Below are positions 36,896-48,500 of a DNA stretch of 64,000 nt, piece by piece. Source of the stretch: Mercenaria mercenaria (Eukaryota; Mollusca; Bivalvia; Venerida; Veneridae); contig NC_069362.1 of the NCBI RefSeq assembly GCF_021730395.1, positions 64,807,501-64,871,500 of the forward strand. The letters run 5' to 3'. A program made the translations under genes and the position numbers. Within the stretch, counting starts at the first letter, position 1, and every line of letters starts with the position of its first letter. The notes under the pieces were generated by a model. The model did not search any database, had not been told where the DNA came from, and saw only the letters and a list, made by a program, of their open reading frames with translations.

Positions 36896-37116
36896 GGGGC
36901 ACCGCCTTAAATTGAAACGGTCAGTGGCAAAAACACCACTGGGGAGCTTAAACCTGTTTATGGTGCGCACCCAACCTCACTCTTACCCCACCATGTTCCA
37001 AAGACACGGGACAGTGTAAATAAAAGTAATCCCCTCCAGGTGAATCTCTTACACACGTAATGGAAACAAAAAGGCATGGGATGTAAAACACAAGAAGGCA
37101 GTCTGAAAGACAGCTA

Positions 37117-37384
37117 AATCCCCCGCCACTGCTATGGATAGTGAAAGGGTAAACCTTTGAATTTAGCTGTGACCTTGACCTTGAACTGAAATGGCTGACT
37201 CATGAATTCTGCACAACGTCTTGATGAGGTGATCATTTGACCAAAGTTTCATGAAAATCCTTCAAGGGGTTTAGGAGATATGGACCGGACACGATTTTGT
37301 TACGGACGGAAGGACGGACAGACGGACGGAAGGACGGACGCAGACCATTCCTATAATCCCTCCGCCACGGCGGGGGATTAAAAA
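37117..37384 (+). repeat. Single-unit tandem-core-type element with hairpin end
   Basis: The left end is 'aatcccccgccactgctatg'. The core has 'gctgtgaccttgaccttgaa', and 'agatatggaccggacacgat' comes before the end. The right end is 'gacggacagacggacggaag' plus the hairpin 'atccctccgccacggcgggg'. It has one core unit instead of an array. Confidence 0.75.
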
Positions 37385-38040
37385 TGCTCGTGTATAACTA
37401 TATAAAAAGCAAACCTTAAGAACCAAAAACGTATGTACTCAATGTCTTTTCAGAAGACAGAGCAATTTAAGGGCGCGACGAAACAGGTCAGAAGACAAAT
37501 ATCAAAACAGTTCAGTCCTGGTAGGATTTATAAACTGCTTAACATAGAGTCTTCCCCCCTCTTCCGTCAGACACGATCAAAGAGGGAAGATCGGGCCAAA
37601 AATTTAAGACAGGTCGGGATACCGGAAACAAACACATTTTAGGCCTTATATATCACACGAGATTATACATCTACATCTATGCGGTACATCGTCTCAGTCA
37701 TACTTGACTATTACGCGATGGGTTCTTACATGGTCAGAAAAAAAGAGAAAAATAATAGGATAGGTTTTGAGCAATGATACAAATGATATTCTTTCTTCTT
37801 CCAAGGATAGGTAGAAGAAGCATGACAGATCAAAGAAAGAATACTAGTAAAAGATCATAAATAAAAGTTTATACACGTAGTATGTCTCCATCTAAATGAA
37901 GGACGTTTACAATACTAAAATAAAAATAATCTCTCTTACCATATTTTTATATGGATAAAACTACTTTATTTAAAGACAGGAAATTCCAAAAATATTGCAA
38001 CAATATCCGAACTGTTGGCTTTTTTAATGACAGATAGCGC
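37385..38040. other. Unassigned stretch
   Basis: Contains a 69-codon open frame (37433-37642, Lys/Arg/Gln-rich) with no recognisable domain or splice support. An 'ATG|GTAAGA' on the - strand near 37929 is a weak candidate for an NPLOC4 initiator exon. Nothing is firmly called. Confidence 0.35.
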
Positions 38041-38044
38041 GCAT

Positions 38045-38248
38045 TTAATATAGAAGAATATGATTATCAGTATCAAAAATTTCACCTAAATAGCCGTGTA
38101 CATATTGAATTGCAGTAAACGCATCTGCATGCGTATCTTGGGAAAGGCTCAACATAAAATCCCTTTCATAGCTATACAAAAACAAATCTGCGACAAGTGG
38201 TGCACAGATAGTTTCATTATGAAAACCAATTACCGGAATACCTGTCAT
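38045..38248 (-). mobile_element. Reverse transcriptase relic (Penelope-like suspected)
   Basis: About 65 residues with CAPLVADLFLYSYERDFML resemble the palm region of reverse transcriptases that are abundant in mollusc and coral genomes. It is a short broken fragment; no ends were found. The family is uncertain. Confidence 0.55.
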
Positions 38249-38269
38249 AAAGTTTGTTCAACAAACTAA

Positions 38270-39895
38270 ATTGTCTCTAAATTGCTTTTTGTACTTTTAG
38301 CATGTGTAAATGTTGAGTTCTACTTAACCAGGTGCTAGAGGGCGTGGACGGTAGCATGCATTTCCACTACCGTCCATGAACAGGCTCAATCAAACCGAGC
38401 CTGCAACATTTTCGTTTTTGTCGTGTTGAGTGACCTGTGAAGTTTCCACTTTTCTCTATTTTATTATCACAGCAGCGTTGTTTGTGCCGTGTGGCGGCCG
38501 TTAAAAGTCTCCCCGTACATTCAATCAGGGCTGTTATATTTCGATCTTCTCAGATCGTTCAGCACGACTTTTATGTCGTGTTATTGGTACTGTTTAGTTT
38601 CTCAAAATGACCATTTCGGCCTGGGTGGTTCTAATACTCCCGCTTTCATAGCTTTGGGTATTGTATAATCACACCTTGGATATGGTGCCTGCTTTTAATT
38701 TTGTCTTTTGACAGTTCCTGTGATACGCAGGCTCCATAACTTCAGATCCCCTTCCGAAATTCCAGTTTGTTTAGTTTTGTCCATTGTTTTCTCGTTTGGG
38801 GCAAACCCATTATTTTATCTGGGGACCAAACGCTGCTCTTCGTGGAATTACACGCCTCAACACGTGTATCATTGAAGGTTCCATGTTCACCGCCGTTTGA
38901 ATACATCTGCGGATGTCTCTAAATTGCTTTTTGTACTTTTAGCATCTGTAAATGTTGAGTTCTGCTCAACCCGGGGCTAGAGGGCGTGGACGGTAGCATG
39001 CATTTCCATTACCATCCATGAACAGGTTCAATCAAACCGAGCCTGCAACATTTTCGTTTTTGTCGTGTTGAGCGACCTGTGAAGTTTCCACTTTTCTCTA
39101 TTTTATTAACTTCGTCATTGAGGTTCTTATCACATCTAATTACTTTAAAGGATTAACAATTAATTTTAGAAATATAACCGATCCGTATTGTCGAGCTTTT
39201 GCATTTTTTGATATCAGCATAACTTAATATATATTTAGAGGTCGTAATGATGGTTGAATCCTTCGAACTCTAATTTATTCCTTGATGACACCTTATTACA
39301 TCTCTTAATTTTAACATCCCTAGCTAGTTTCAATCTTCTCAGACCGCTCGGCACGACTTTTATGTCGTGTTATTTGTTCTGTTTAGTTTCTCAGCTTGAA
39401 TATTTCGGCCTGGGTGGTTCCAATACTCCCGCTTTCATAGCTTTGGGTATTTATAATCACCTCTTGGATATGGTGCCTGATTTTTAATTTTGTCTTTTGG
39501 CAGTTCCTGCGATATGCAGGCTCCATAACCTCAGATCCCCTTTCTAAATTTCAGTTTGTTTAGTTCTGCTCATTGTTTTCTCGTTTAGGACATACCCATT
39601 ATTTTAACTGGGGACCATACGCCGCTTTTCATGGAATTAGATGCAAGTGTATCATTGAAGGTTCCACGTGCACCGCCAAATGAATACATCTGCGGATGCC
39701 TCCAAATTATTTTAGTACTTGTAGCATGTGTAAATGTTGAGTTCTGCACAACCTGGGGCTATAGGGCGTTAATGGTAGCATGCATTTCCACTACCGTCCA
39801 TGAACAGGCCCAATCAAACCGAGCCTGCAACATTTTCGTTTTGTCGTGTTGAGCGGTCTGTGGAGTTCCACTTTTACTCTATTCAATAATTTGAT
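38270..39895 (+). repeat. Mosaic of three related ~200-bp and two ~380-bp repeats
   Basis: Module P ('tagagggcgtggacggtagc', 'caatcaaaccgagcctgcaa', 'ttttgtcgtgttgag') occurs at about 38275-38465, 38915-39110 and 39695-39885. Module Q ('cttctcagatcgttcagcac', 'atagctttgggtatt', 'gcaggctccataac') occurs at about 38540-38915 and 39325-39695. The period is about 780 bp. ORFs here are shadows. Confidence 0.75.
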
Positions 39896-40520
39896 ATTTC
39901 CAGTTTTAGATAGTTCATCATCATTGTACTGTTTTTGACATGCATAACCTTAGGTGATTGACAGCCAATGGTCATTCTGAGATAAAACCCCCAAAACAAT
40001 CTACAAGATACAAGAGATACAAGAAACAAGAAACTTTATTTTAACACTGATATATAGTAAAACATGAGCTACTTCCCTGCAAACAAAGAAAACAGAAATG
40101 AACAAAAATAAAGCGGATAGAAGGAAAGAGATAGTTAAAACATTACAACATTTACTTTAGAAGCATTAAGAATGATATGGCTATATATAAATAATTATAA
40201 TTAAAAGCAAACTTACATATAAATGTACTTAGCGTATATATTTCACAGACCTGTAAAAAATGAAGCACATAAGTAAAAGTAAAATTGTTAGACATATATA
40301 ATACACTACGGTGTGAGTTAACTGCATAGAAGGTGCGGATATTGGCAGCTAGGATAAAAAACATATTAATAAATATATAGATCTTTACTATATCTAAACT
40401 AAAAGGCATTTTTATTTATTGTATGCTTATAGCATGTCCATATAGGTTGTCGTGGCTTTTTAGCACCTTTCTCTTGAACGTAAAATAAAGCACATATGCT
40501 AATATGATATAGTACTAATA
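39896..40520. other. AT-rich stretch, possible retroelement tail
   Basis: Includes 'aagaaacaagaaactttatt' preceded by 'tacaagatacaagagataca'. This could be a decayed 3' tail, but no family can be named. Confidence 0.3.
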
Positions 40521-40524
40521 TTTT

Positions 40525-40655
40525 TTGTTAGGAGGGGCATACTGGTTTCAGGTTGTCTGTCTGTCCGTCTGTCCGTAGACACAATCTTGTGCGCACCATC
40601 TCTCCTCATCCCCTTGACACAGTTTAATGAAACTTCACACAAGTGGTCAGTAACA
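40525..40655 (-). repeat. Family D right-end fragment, inverted
   Basis: 'ggtttcaggttgtctgtctg', 'gtagacacaatcttgtgcgc' and 'accatctctcctcatcccct' are the complement of the family D right end at 24430-24560. Confidence 0.75.
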
Positions 40656-40984
40656 AAACAACAAACAAAACACTGTTTCTACTGAAACCAGATCTCTTGG
40701 CTCTTACTGACGTTCTAATGTCTAATCTGTCCAACTAGTTTACTCGTCAAGCTGACAACAGATATGCTTCTCTATAACGCATTAAGTGCATCAGTGTCTT
40801 GCAGCTGGGGAAGCAGTCCACAAGCAGACGTGTACATGTAAAAGCAACGATAAAAGCAAATGCGAAAGAACCTTGCAAAGGAAACTATACACAGCATGCT
40901 AAAACTTTTAAAGAAAGAAAAGTAAGCAGGTTCAAAGCAGAAACAACAGATGAAGCAATGTTTAGCTATCACAACAGCAATCTT

Positions 40985-41235
40985 TAAGTGCCGTGTGGCA
41001 GCTGTAAAATGTCTCCCCGTACTTGGATTCAGTGTTGTTACACTTTCTGGTCCTTTGGGATCATGGAGTTCATTCAACATATGTGTAATAGAATTCCGCT
41101 TAAACCGGTGCTAGGGGGCATGAGAGATGTTGCACATTTCATTACCTCTCATGAACATACTCAGTCAAACTGAGTCTGCTATTATTCTTCTTGGTTGCAT
41201 GCTCTGCTTCCAAAGGATCTTTTTACAGATTTTAT
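40985..41235 (+). repeat. Dispersed repeat related to 3001-3140 and 38490-38530
   Basis: 'gccgtgtggcagctgtaaaa' and 'tctccccgtac' match 38488-38520 ('gccgtgtggcggccgttaaa'). The second half matches the inverse of 3001-3140. Confidence 0.6.
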
Positions 41236-41239
41236 TAGC

Positions 41240-42440
41240 TATTCACACATGGCACATTTCCGTTTGGGGCCTGTCCAGGGGCGGTTCAGCCGGACAAAAT
41301 ATTTGTATTGATCAACTGTAGTAATAAAATCTATAAAAAGAACCTGTGGAAGCATAAAACGCAAGCAAGCAAAATAATAGCAGACTAAGTCATTTGGCAG
41401 ACTGTTGCACACCCATGCAGCTTCAAAGCGGGATGAATTCTTGCCACACTTTGTTGTCCTTACTTGTGGGGTTTCCAATATGTTTGAATATCTGACATTA
41501 TAATTAAAAGATTTAACAGTTACTAAAGATTGGAGATATTGTGGAAATAAGCTGTTGATCATTAAAACGTTTAAGTTGATAGATCATACATAACCCGATG
41601 AGATGTAAGCTGGTCATGTTAACCTTTTTTAACAAAGCGTCATAGCTTGACTCATATTCACAAAATAAATATATAATCCATAAGGTCCGATACTACAACT
41701 TTTCTAGCTTTTCTGTGTTGGATTTACTACAGAAATGAAATGTGACATATAAGTGGGCATCTAAGTCTTTGATGGACATTTAGTTGCTTGGTTGCTTTCT
41801 TGCACAAGTTTGTGACCTGTAGATCAAAATTTAATTGAAAGTAAAGTTCTACGCCTAGTGTTTTAACCTCATTTTCACAGATAATTTCATTTTGACACAG
41901 AGAGAAGGATTTTACCTCTTTATTTGTTTTGTTACCTATGCAGATTGACTGGAACTTTTCAGGATTTGCTTGTATTTGTTTAATACTGAACCAGTGTAAA
42001 AGGGATTTACTTTCTGATTCAATAGTTTCCTTAATATCAGTAATGAATATGTTAAAAACCAGAGGCCAAAGTATTGATCCTTTGGGCACTCCTTTAATAA
42101 TTTGAAGCCATTAATTTGTACAGTTGTTGATTTTGACACTTTGGGACCTATTGAAAATATAGTTTAGCATTAATTGACTTGCATTTTCTGTTAACCCATA
42201 TGCTTTTAGTTTAAGAATTATTAGATTGTATGGTAAGCAGACAAAAGGCCTTTGACAGGTCCATTAGGATAGCACATATTTATTTTCGTCTAGGCTTTTT
42301 TCCAGTCTTCTACTACCTTAAGTAAGGTTGTTTGATATCCTTTTGTTGACCTAAAAGCAGATAGATAAGGGTGGAAAATTTCATTAAAGTGTAAGTTGGT
42401 CTCTTGTAATAGTAGAAGTTTCCAATCAAGCACACCTCTG
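41240..42440 (-). mobile_element. 5'-truncated CR1/Jockey-type LINE fragment (reverse transcriptase to C-terminus)
   Basis: Read on the - strand, HFNEIFHPYLSAF, ILMDLSKAF, PKGSILWPLVFNIFI, NPEKFQSICIGNKT, VKTLGVELYFQLNF, QLNVHQRL and finally PQVRTTKCGKNSSRF appear in the order expected for motifs 2 to 7, the thumb and the C-terminus of LINE ORF2. They are spread over three frames, with internal stops and frame changes. The [FY]xDD catalytic motif is not preserved in readable form. The endonuclease and the 5' part are absent. The truncated end lies about 20-60 bp from the start codon of the + strand gene at 42460. Confidence 0.85.
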
Positions 42441-42459
42441 GAATCTAATGTAAACAAAT

Positions 42460-42511
42460 ATGGCGGCTGTGAAGAAAATAGAAGTGTCTGGTGAAATATT
42501 TTGTGATAATG
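42460..42511 (+). CDS. First coding exon of the unrecognised gene
   Basis: ATGGCGGCTGTG followed by 17 codons and a consensus donor. The split Val codon (G|TA) joins exactly to the frame of exon 2 at 47221. Too short to be seen as an ORF. The next exon is 4.7 kb away across a repeat-filled intron. Confidence 0.7.
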
Positions 42512-45500
42512 GTAAGCTTATCATCTCTGTGACATTCTACATGTGTCTTGCTTCAGTAGCATTAGATTGAATTGAGTGTATGTTTGTATAGTTGAAGAAT
42601 TTCCTTCTGCTCATTGTTTGATCCTGTTTACGGTCAACTCGTACCCAAGTCAACTCGTACACCTGTTGTCGTTTCATCCTTCCTAACGTATTTGATAGAA
42701 TTGGTCGCACTGTTTCATTTTTGGCTCGGGGGTTAAACCAGGAGTTTATATAAGGCAATGATGAAGATATGCAACATTCTTCAGGTCCATTTTATAGACA
42801 TGTAAGTAGTCCAAATAATAGGATGTTTTGGGACAGCGTGATAACTTTTGTCATGTCCAAACTTATCCTGCATATTTCTGCCAGGAAATCTTCTATGAAA
42901 TCTGTTGTGAAGGTTTTCTGGTACATGTACATTGTATTTGTAATTATTACTCATGTAGTAATTAACAAGGTGAGCTTTTGTGATCGCCCTTCGTCTGTCT
43001 GTTGAACGCAATAGAGACCATGTTTTGCAATTGATTTTAATCAAACTTGCATACAACTTTTAATGTTGCATAATATCTCAGTTTCTTTTGAAACTGGCCA
43101 GATCCCATCATGGGTTCGAGAGTTATAGCCCCTTAAAAGGCCAAATTTGCTATTTTGGCTTGTGAACACCATAGAGACTACATTTTGCAATTGATTTTAA
43201 TCAAACTTGCACATAACTTGTATTGGCAAAATATCTTGGGGAGTCCTTTTAAAAACTGGCCAGATCCCATCATGGGTTCTAGAGTTTAATTTGCTATTTT
43301 GGCTTTTGCAGCCATTTAGAGACTTCATTCATGGTTTTGTCACGGTATAGAACTTGAATATTAAAACGGGGAGAAAGTGTGTAGGCGGCCGGGTAGCTCA
43401 GTCGGTAGAGCATCGGAATGGTATTCCGTGGCCCCGGGTTCGAGTCATGGTCTGGCTGCACATTTTTCTCACCCTGTGACATTTGGCGCCCAACGTGGGG
43501 CCGTGACGGCATTACACTGGTTAGTCTCCGACGCCTGTAATTGCTTATATATATAAAGTACCCGCTGAAATTCGAGGACGAATTTCAAAATGGTTGGGAA
43601 ATGTGTCACGGTATAGAACTTGAATATTAAAACGGGGAGAAAGTGTGTAGGTGGCTGGGAAGCTCAGTCGGTCGAGCATCGTAACGGTATTCCGTGGCCC
43701 CGGGTTCGAGTCCCGGTCTTGCTGCACATTTTTCTCACCCTGTGACGAAAAAAATGTGTGTTGTATGGGGATGATAACTGATGAGATGGAAAAATGGACG
43801 AATATGTGTATAATGATATATAGGGATGTGACATTTATATTTAGAATACCAATGACAAATGACCCCGTTACAGTTTGATTTGATACAAACTTGCAAAATA
43901 ACTTTAACAACAACAGACCTTGGATTCCATGGTGAATCAGTCAGATTCAATCATAGATTCCGGAGTTACGTCCCCTGATTGACTCCTGAAAGAGCCAAAA
44001 TTTGTTAATTTTTACCTTGTGAACACGATAGAAGTGACATTTTACATTCGATTTTAACCGCACTTACACACAACTTAAGTCACAGTAAGATTTCGGTTCC
44101 TTTTGAAAACTGGCTAGATTCCATCATGGGTTCTAGAGTTACTGCCCCTAAACCTTTCAGCCATATAGAGGTTTCATTTATGCTTTGATTTGATACAAAC
44201 TTGCACAGAATGTTGATCTTGATAATCTCTAGGCCAAGTTTGAAACTGATTCATGTGCGGTCAAAAACTAGGTCACCAGGTCAAATCAAAGGAAAAGCTT
44301 TTGAACACCCTAGAAGCCACATTTACAACCCTCTATCTTCATGATTCCTATGCCAAGTTCAAATTTGGTTTATGTGGGGTCAAAAACTAGGCCACCTGTT
44401 CAAATCAAAGGAAATGTTTGTTAACACTCTTGAGGCCACATTTATGACTCTATCTTCATAAAACTTGGTCAGAATATTTATCTTGATGATTCCTAGGCTA
44501 ATTTCGAAACTGGGTCATGTTGGGCCAAAAACTAGGTCACCACTCAAATCAAAGGAAAAGTTTGTTAACAGCTAGGCTTCATTTATGAACCTATCTTCAT
44601 GAAACTTGGTCAGAATATTAATCTTGATGATTCCAAGGCAAAGTTTAACAGGTGAGCGATATAGGGTCATCATTACCCTCTTGTTTCTAGGTCATTTAAG
44701 AATGAATAAAAAAAAGCTGCCAGGGAACAAGGCTAGTTTTCTCTATACGGTTGTATGCCATGAAGAACTAAAAATGTTCTCCTCTGAAACTGCTGGCCTG
44801 CATTAAAACTAGTTTCACACATATATTCCTTTGGTGACCCTCTATCAAATTCCTTCTAGTTCTCATCCACATTACCCTCAATCCCACCCACCCTACCTAA
44901 CTTTTTTTTCTTTCTTTAAGTTTCTAGTGTTTCTTAGTATCACATCATCACCACTTCCCACATTATTCCAATTCCCCATCCCTCTCCCAACAACTGAATG
45001 AATGCTTTTACTATTTCTTGGTATATTTTGTCTTTGTATCCTGCATCATCATTCCCCCTCTCCCCCAAAACCCTCCCCACTCTCTCCACTACCAAACACC
45101 ACAAAAACAGACACAGACATACAGGTAATGTCATTACCAACCCGTATTTATGTTGTGGAAACTTTAAAAAATCTTTCTGTTGGAAAAAACTTGCCCTTTT
45201 AATAAAATTATTTCACAGATACTTTTCTTGCATGAATGTCTACCAAAACTGAGACTCAGGTAAGCGATCTAGGGCCATAATGGCTATCATGTTTGAATTT
45301 TACTTTTCTATTGCAGTTGCCCAAAGAGCTTTCTTTTTTAGCTTAAGTATAAAGTCAATTAAAAAATATTTTGCCTTGCGAATGTTATTTATAAGGATTG
45401 TATTATCTTTGTAAAAGATTTGCATTGACAATTATATGTTTACTACAGTCCTAATATGCAACTAATATGCAACTTGGAACAATTATTATCCCCCGAGTCG

Positions 45501-48500
45501 GAGGGATATAGTTTTGGCGTTGTCCATCCGTCCATCCTTCCATCCGTCTTTTCTGTCCGTCCGAGCTCACATTTGCATACTTAGGTGGCTATAGGAACAA
45601 TAGGTAACTGTACTTTTTCTTTGATGTCATTCATTCTGTAAGGCTTTTATGTGGCTATTTTTCTCTTACCTGGCTAAAAGAACAATAGAAAGAACAAAAG
45701 AGTAGCCACATAAGTATCCATATGTTGGAACTTCCGTCCTTCCGTCCGTCCGGAGCCATATCTAGGAAATGGTTGGGAATATTTATATAAAACTTCACCA
45801 CTATGAGTTTTTGCGGCCCGCCAAGTTTCAGTCAGATTGCCCTTGTAACACCAGAGTTATGGCCCTTAGAAGTTTCTAGTGTTAACTATATAGGGTACTA
45901 TAAATATGACAATTTCTGCATCATAACTTTTGATATATTTGACCTAGAACTATGAAACTTAAACAGACTTTAGATCACCATAATGTGGTTGTGTATACAC
46001 AATTTCGTTCAGATTTATTTCGTAAATTAAGAGTTATTGCCCTTTAATTGTATAAAAATCCACATATTTGTACATAACAAACTTACCATTTGGTAGAATT
46101 TCATTAAATTTCTTTCATTCTTTTCCATGAACATTTATTGTAAACATGTGAAGTTGTGTACCCACACCTGGTCACCCCCTTATCTTGATCACACCTCCTC
46201 CCCCTTCCACACCCCCCCCAATAAAAATAAAAAAATTATTCCTTATTTTAGATTTTTTTCAAACAAACATCATATACATGTTCACCACTATGAGGTTATG
46301 GGGCCCATCAAGTTTCAGTCAGATTGCCCAAGTAACACCAGAGTTATGGATGGTCCTTAGAAGTTTCTAGTGTTAACTATATAGGATACTATAAATATGG
46401 CAATTTCTGCATCATAACTTTTGATATATTTGACCTAGAACTATGGAACTTAAACAGAATTTAGAGCACTATAATGTGGTTGTGCACACACAATTTCGTA
46501 CAGATTTCTTTTGTAACTTCAGAGTTATTGCCCTTTAATTGTCTAAAAATCCATATATTTGTACATAACAAACTTACCATTTGGCAGAATTTCATAAAAT
46601 TTCTTTCATTTCTTTTCCCTGAACATTTATTATTAAAATGTGAAGTTGTTCACCTACACCTGGTCACCCACTTGCCTTGGTCACACCCCCTCCCCCTCCC
46701 AACCCCACTCCTCTCCCTAAAAAAAAAAAAAAAATTTTTTTCATGCCTTATTTTAGATTTTTTTCAAACCTTCCATGAATATTTATCAACATGCAACTTG
46801 TACCATTCCCCCACCTCACATTTCAATTAACTGCATTTAATTTTAAAAGCTAAGCAAAATAAATTCTTTTAGTCAGAATCAAAGTATCATACATTTATTA
46901 TGTACTCTTTAATTAAACATTTGTTTTCTGTTAAATTGACTTTGACTAATGAAATTATTTGCTTCTTATTAACATCCTTAACTTTTTGCCGGATATATTT
47001 TTTTGCCATTCCTCACCACAAACCCTTTCGACGGGGGATACCAATTCATTGAATTTGCTTGTTATTACCTCCCTTTGCCTATCTTGATTTTATTTAAAAA
47101 AAAAATTGTTTGGTCTGGTATATATTTTATATGCGACAAGGTTTTGCTAAAAATAGTAATTAGCAGTTTTATTCAGTTTATAATTGTATTGTTGTAATGT
47201 AAGTATTGTTGTATTTTCAGTACTGAATAAACCACCTTTACCGGGGAGACCTGTGTCTGGCAAGTTCCACAACAGGGGATCGGGAAAGTTATTCCCTTCT
47301 ACGCAACACAATAAATTATTTACAGACACTCAGCAAGACAGTAAACCAGAAGTCGCTATTAATCACCTGGCTCTTGTATTACACCCAGACTCTAAACTTG
47401 ATGATGATACTTCACAGCCAAGTACGCCAAAATCTGTACCCAGTTATTGCAGGAGAACACAAAGTGCTAAAGCCAGATGTCAAAATGTCAGAAAAAATTC
47501 TGCTCAAAAATCTCACAGACAAAGACCTGTTAGTGCTGGTAGCAGGATGACACAAGACAAGAATGGAATGTGTTCATCTAAACCTGCTGTAATTGATTTA
47601 GCTAATAAAGTAATACCTGATTTGTTTGAAATTGAGAAGCAAAAAATTCTTGCTCTGCCAGATCCAAGAGACTATGGCCAGAATGTGTATCAAAATATGC
47701 CACCAATGCATTTTTCTCGACCGTCTTCTGCTAAATATAGTGACACAGATGTTGACAGTTCTCATTTTTGTAAGAAAGGAATAGGCTCCAAAAGTGTGAG
47801 AAATGGTTTAAAACCATCCGTCTATGGCTTACAAAGACAGAGACAGTTTTATGGAAGTGCGCCTGATTTGTCGAGTACAAACTGTAATTTTGATCAATAT
47901 CCATATAAGATATCACAAACCAGGGAGGATACAAACGTTGAATATGTTGCTCAAAACAGGTAATATAAATCTTTTCATTCTATGCAGTGGAATTGGCAGC
48001 TTTTAGAAATGATATTTGAATATTTCTTTTTTTAACTATGTGTTAATAGAAGTATTCTTTGGAATACTTTCAATACATAAAACTATTACATGAGTCATAA
48101 TAAACAAAACAGTATTTTGTTTTAGAGATATACCACACACGCTGGAACCCTTGTTACCATGGTTACAGGATGATGTACCTGAAGAGGTTCTGGGTGTGAA
48201 TCCTGCCCATTGCCTTGTGTTCCTGGCCCCTACTGACTGGTCGGAGCTACCTGAGCTACCAGAGCCACAGGCACCTGAAGAGGACCTGCCTTTTATACAA
48301 GACATAACAACACCAAAACCATGGGTCTGTTTATATTTTGTTACATTTTGTGTAAATATTGTTCATATAATTATTTATAATGGCTGGAAGATGGTAAACA
48401 TTATGACTATATATTTTGTTGCACAATGAACATGCACTAGACAGTATCTGGTGGCTTTGGCATCCATATCACATAAACATAGGTAAACATGGTTGTATTA

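Larger units (their letters stand above)
42968..44696 (-). repeat. Family C element C7, decayed, split by a TRIM
   Basis: On the + strand it begins 'aaggtgagcttttgtgatcg' (complement of the C right end). It contains units of about 155 bp ('gattttaatcaaacttgcac', 'ggccagatcccatcatgggt') and then about 130-bp units ('ggtcaaaaactaggtcacca'). It ends 'ggtgagcgatatagggtcat' and 'cattaccctcttgttt', the C left palindrome. It sits in intron 1 of the unrecognised gene and is interrupted at 43338-43872. Confidence 0.75.

Noticed and set aside
36502-37019. Cys/Val-rich and Thr/His-rich ORFs
   Set aside because: They are produced by the CA microsatellite and its flanking duplication on both strands.
37915-37945. 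NPLOC4 initiator exon 'ATG|GTAAGA' on the - strand
   Set aside because: It would fit phase 0 and give M-VVRIQSPE, but an exon ending right after ATG in AT-rich sequence without promoter signs is too easily found by chance.
40772-41080. 102-codon - strand ORF rich in Cys and Phe
   Set aside because: It runs across the edge of a dispersed repeat and has no homology signal that I recognise.
42600-42760. 'ggtcaactcgtacccaagtc' as a separate element end
   Set aside because: The wording recalls a bivalve repeat, but no second end or second copy is present in the window.
43387-43458. A normal functional tRNA-Thr gene
   Set aside because: The cloverleaf is complete, but the sequence is part of a 144-bp terminal direct repeat next to a primer-binding site, and the second copy folds less well at the acceptor stem.
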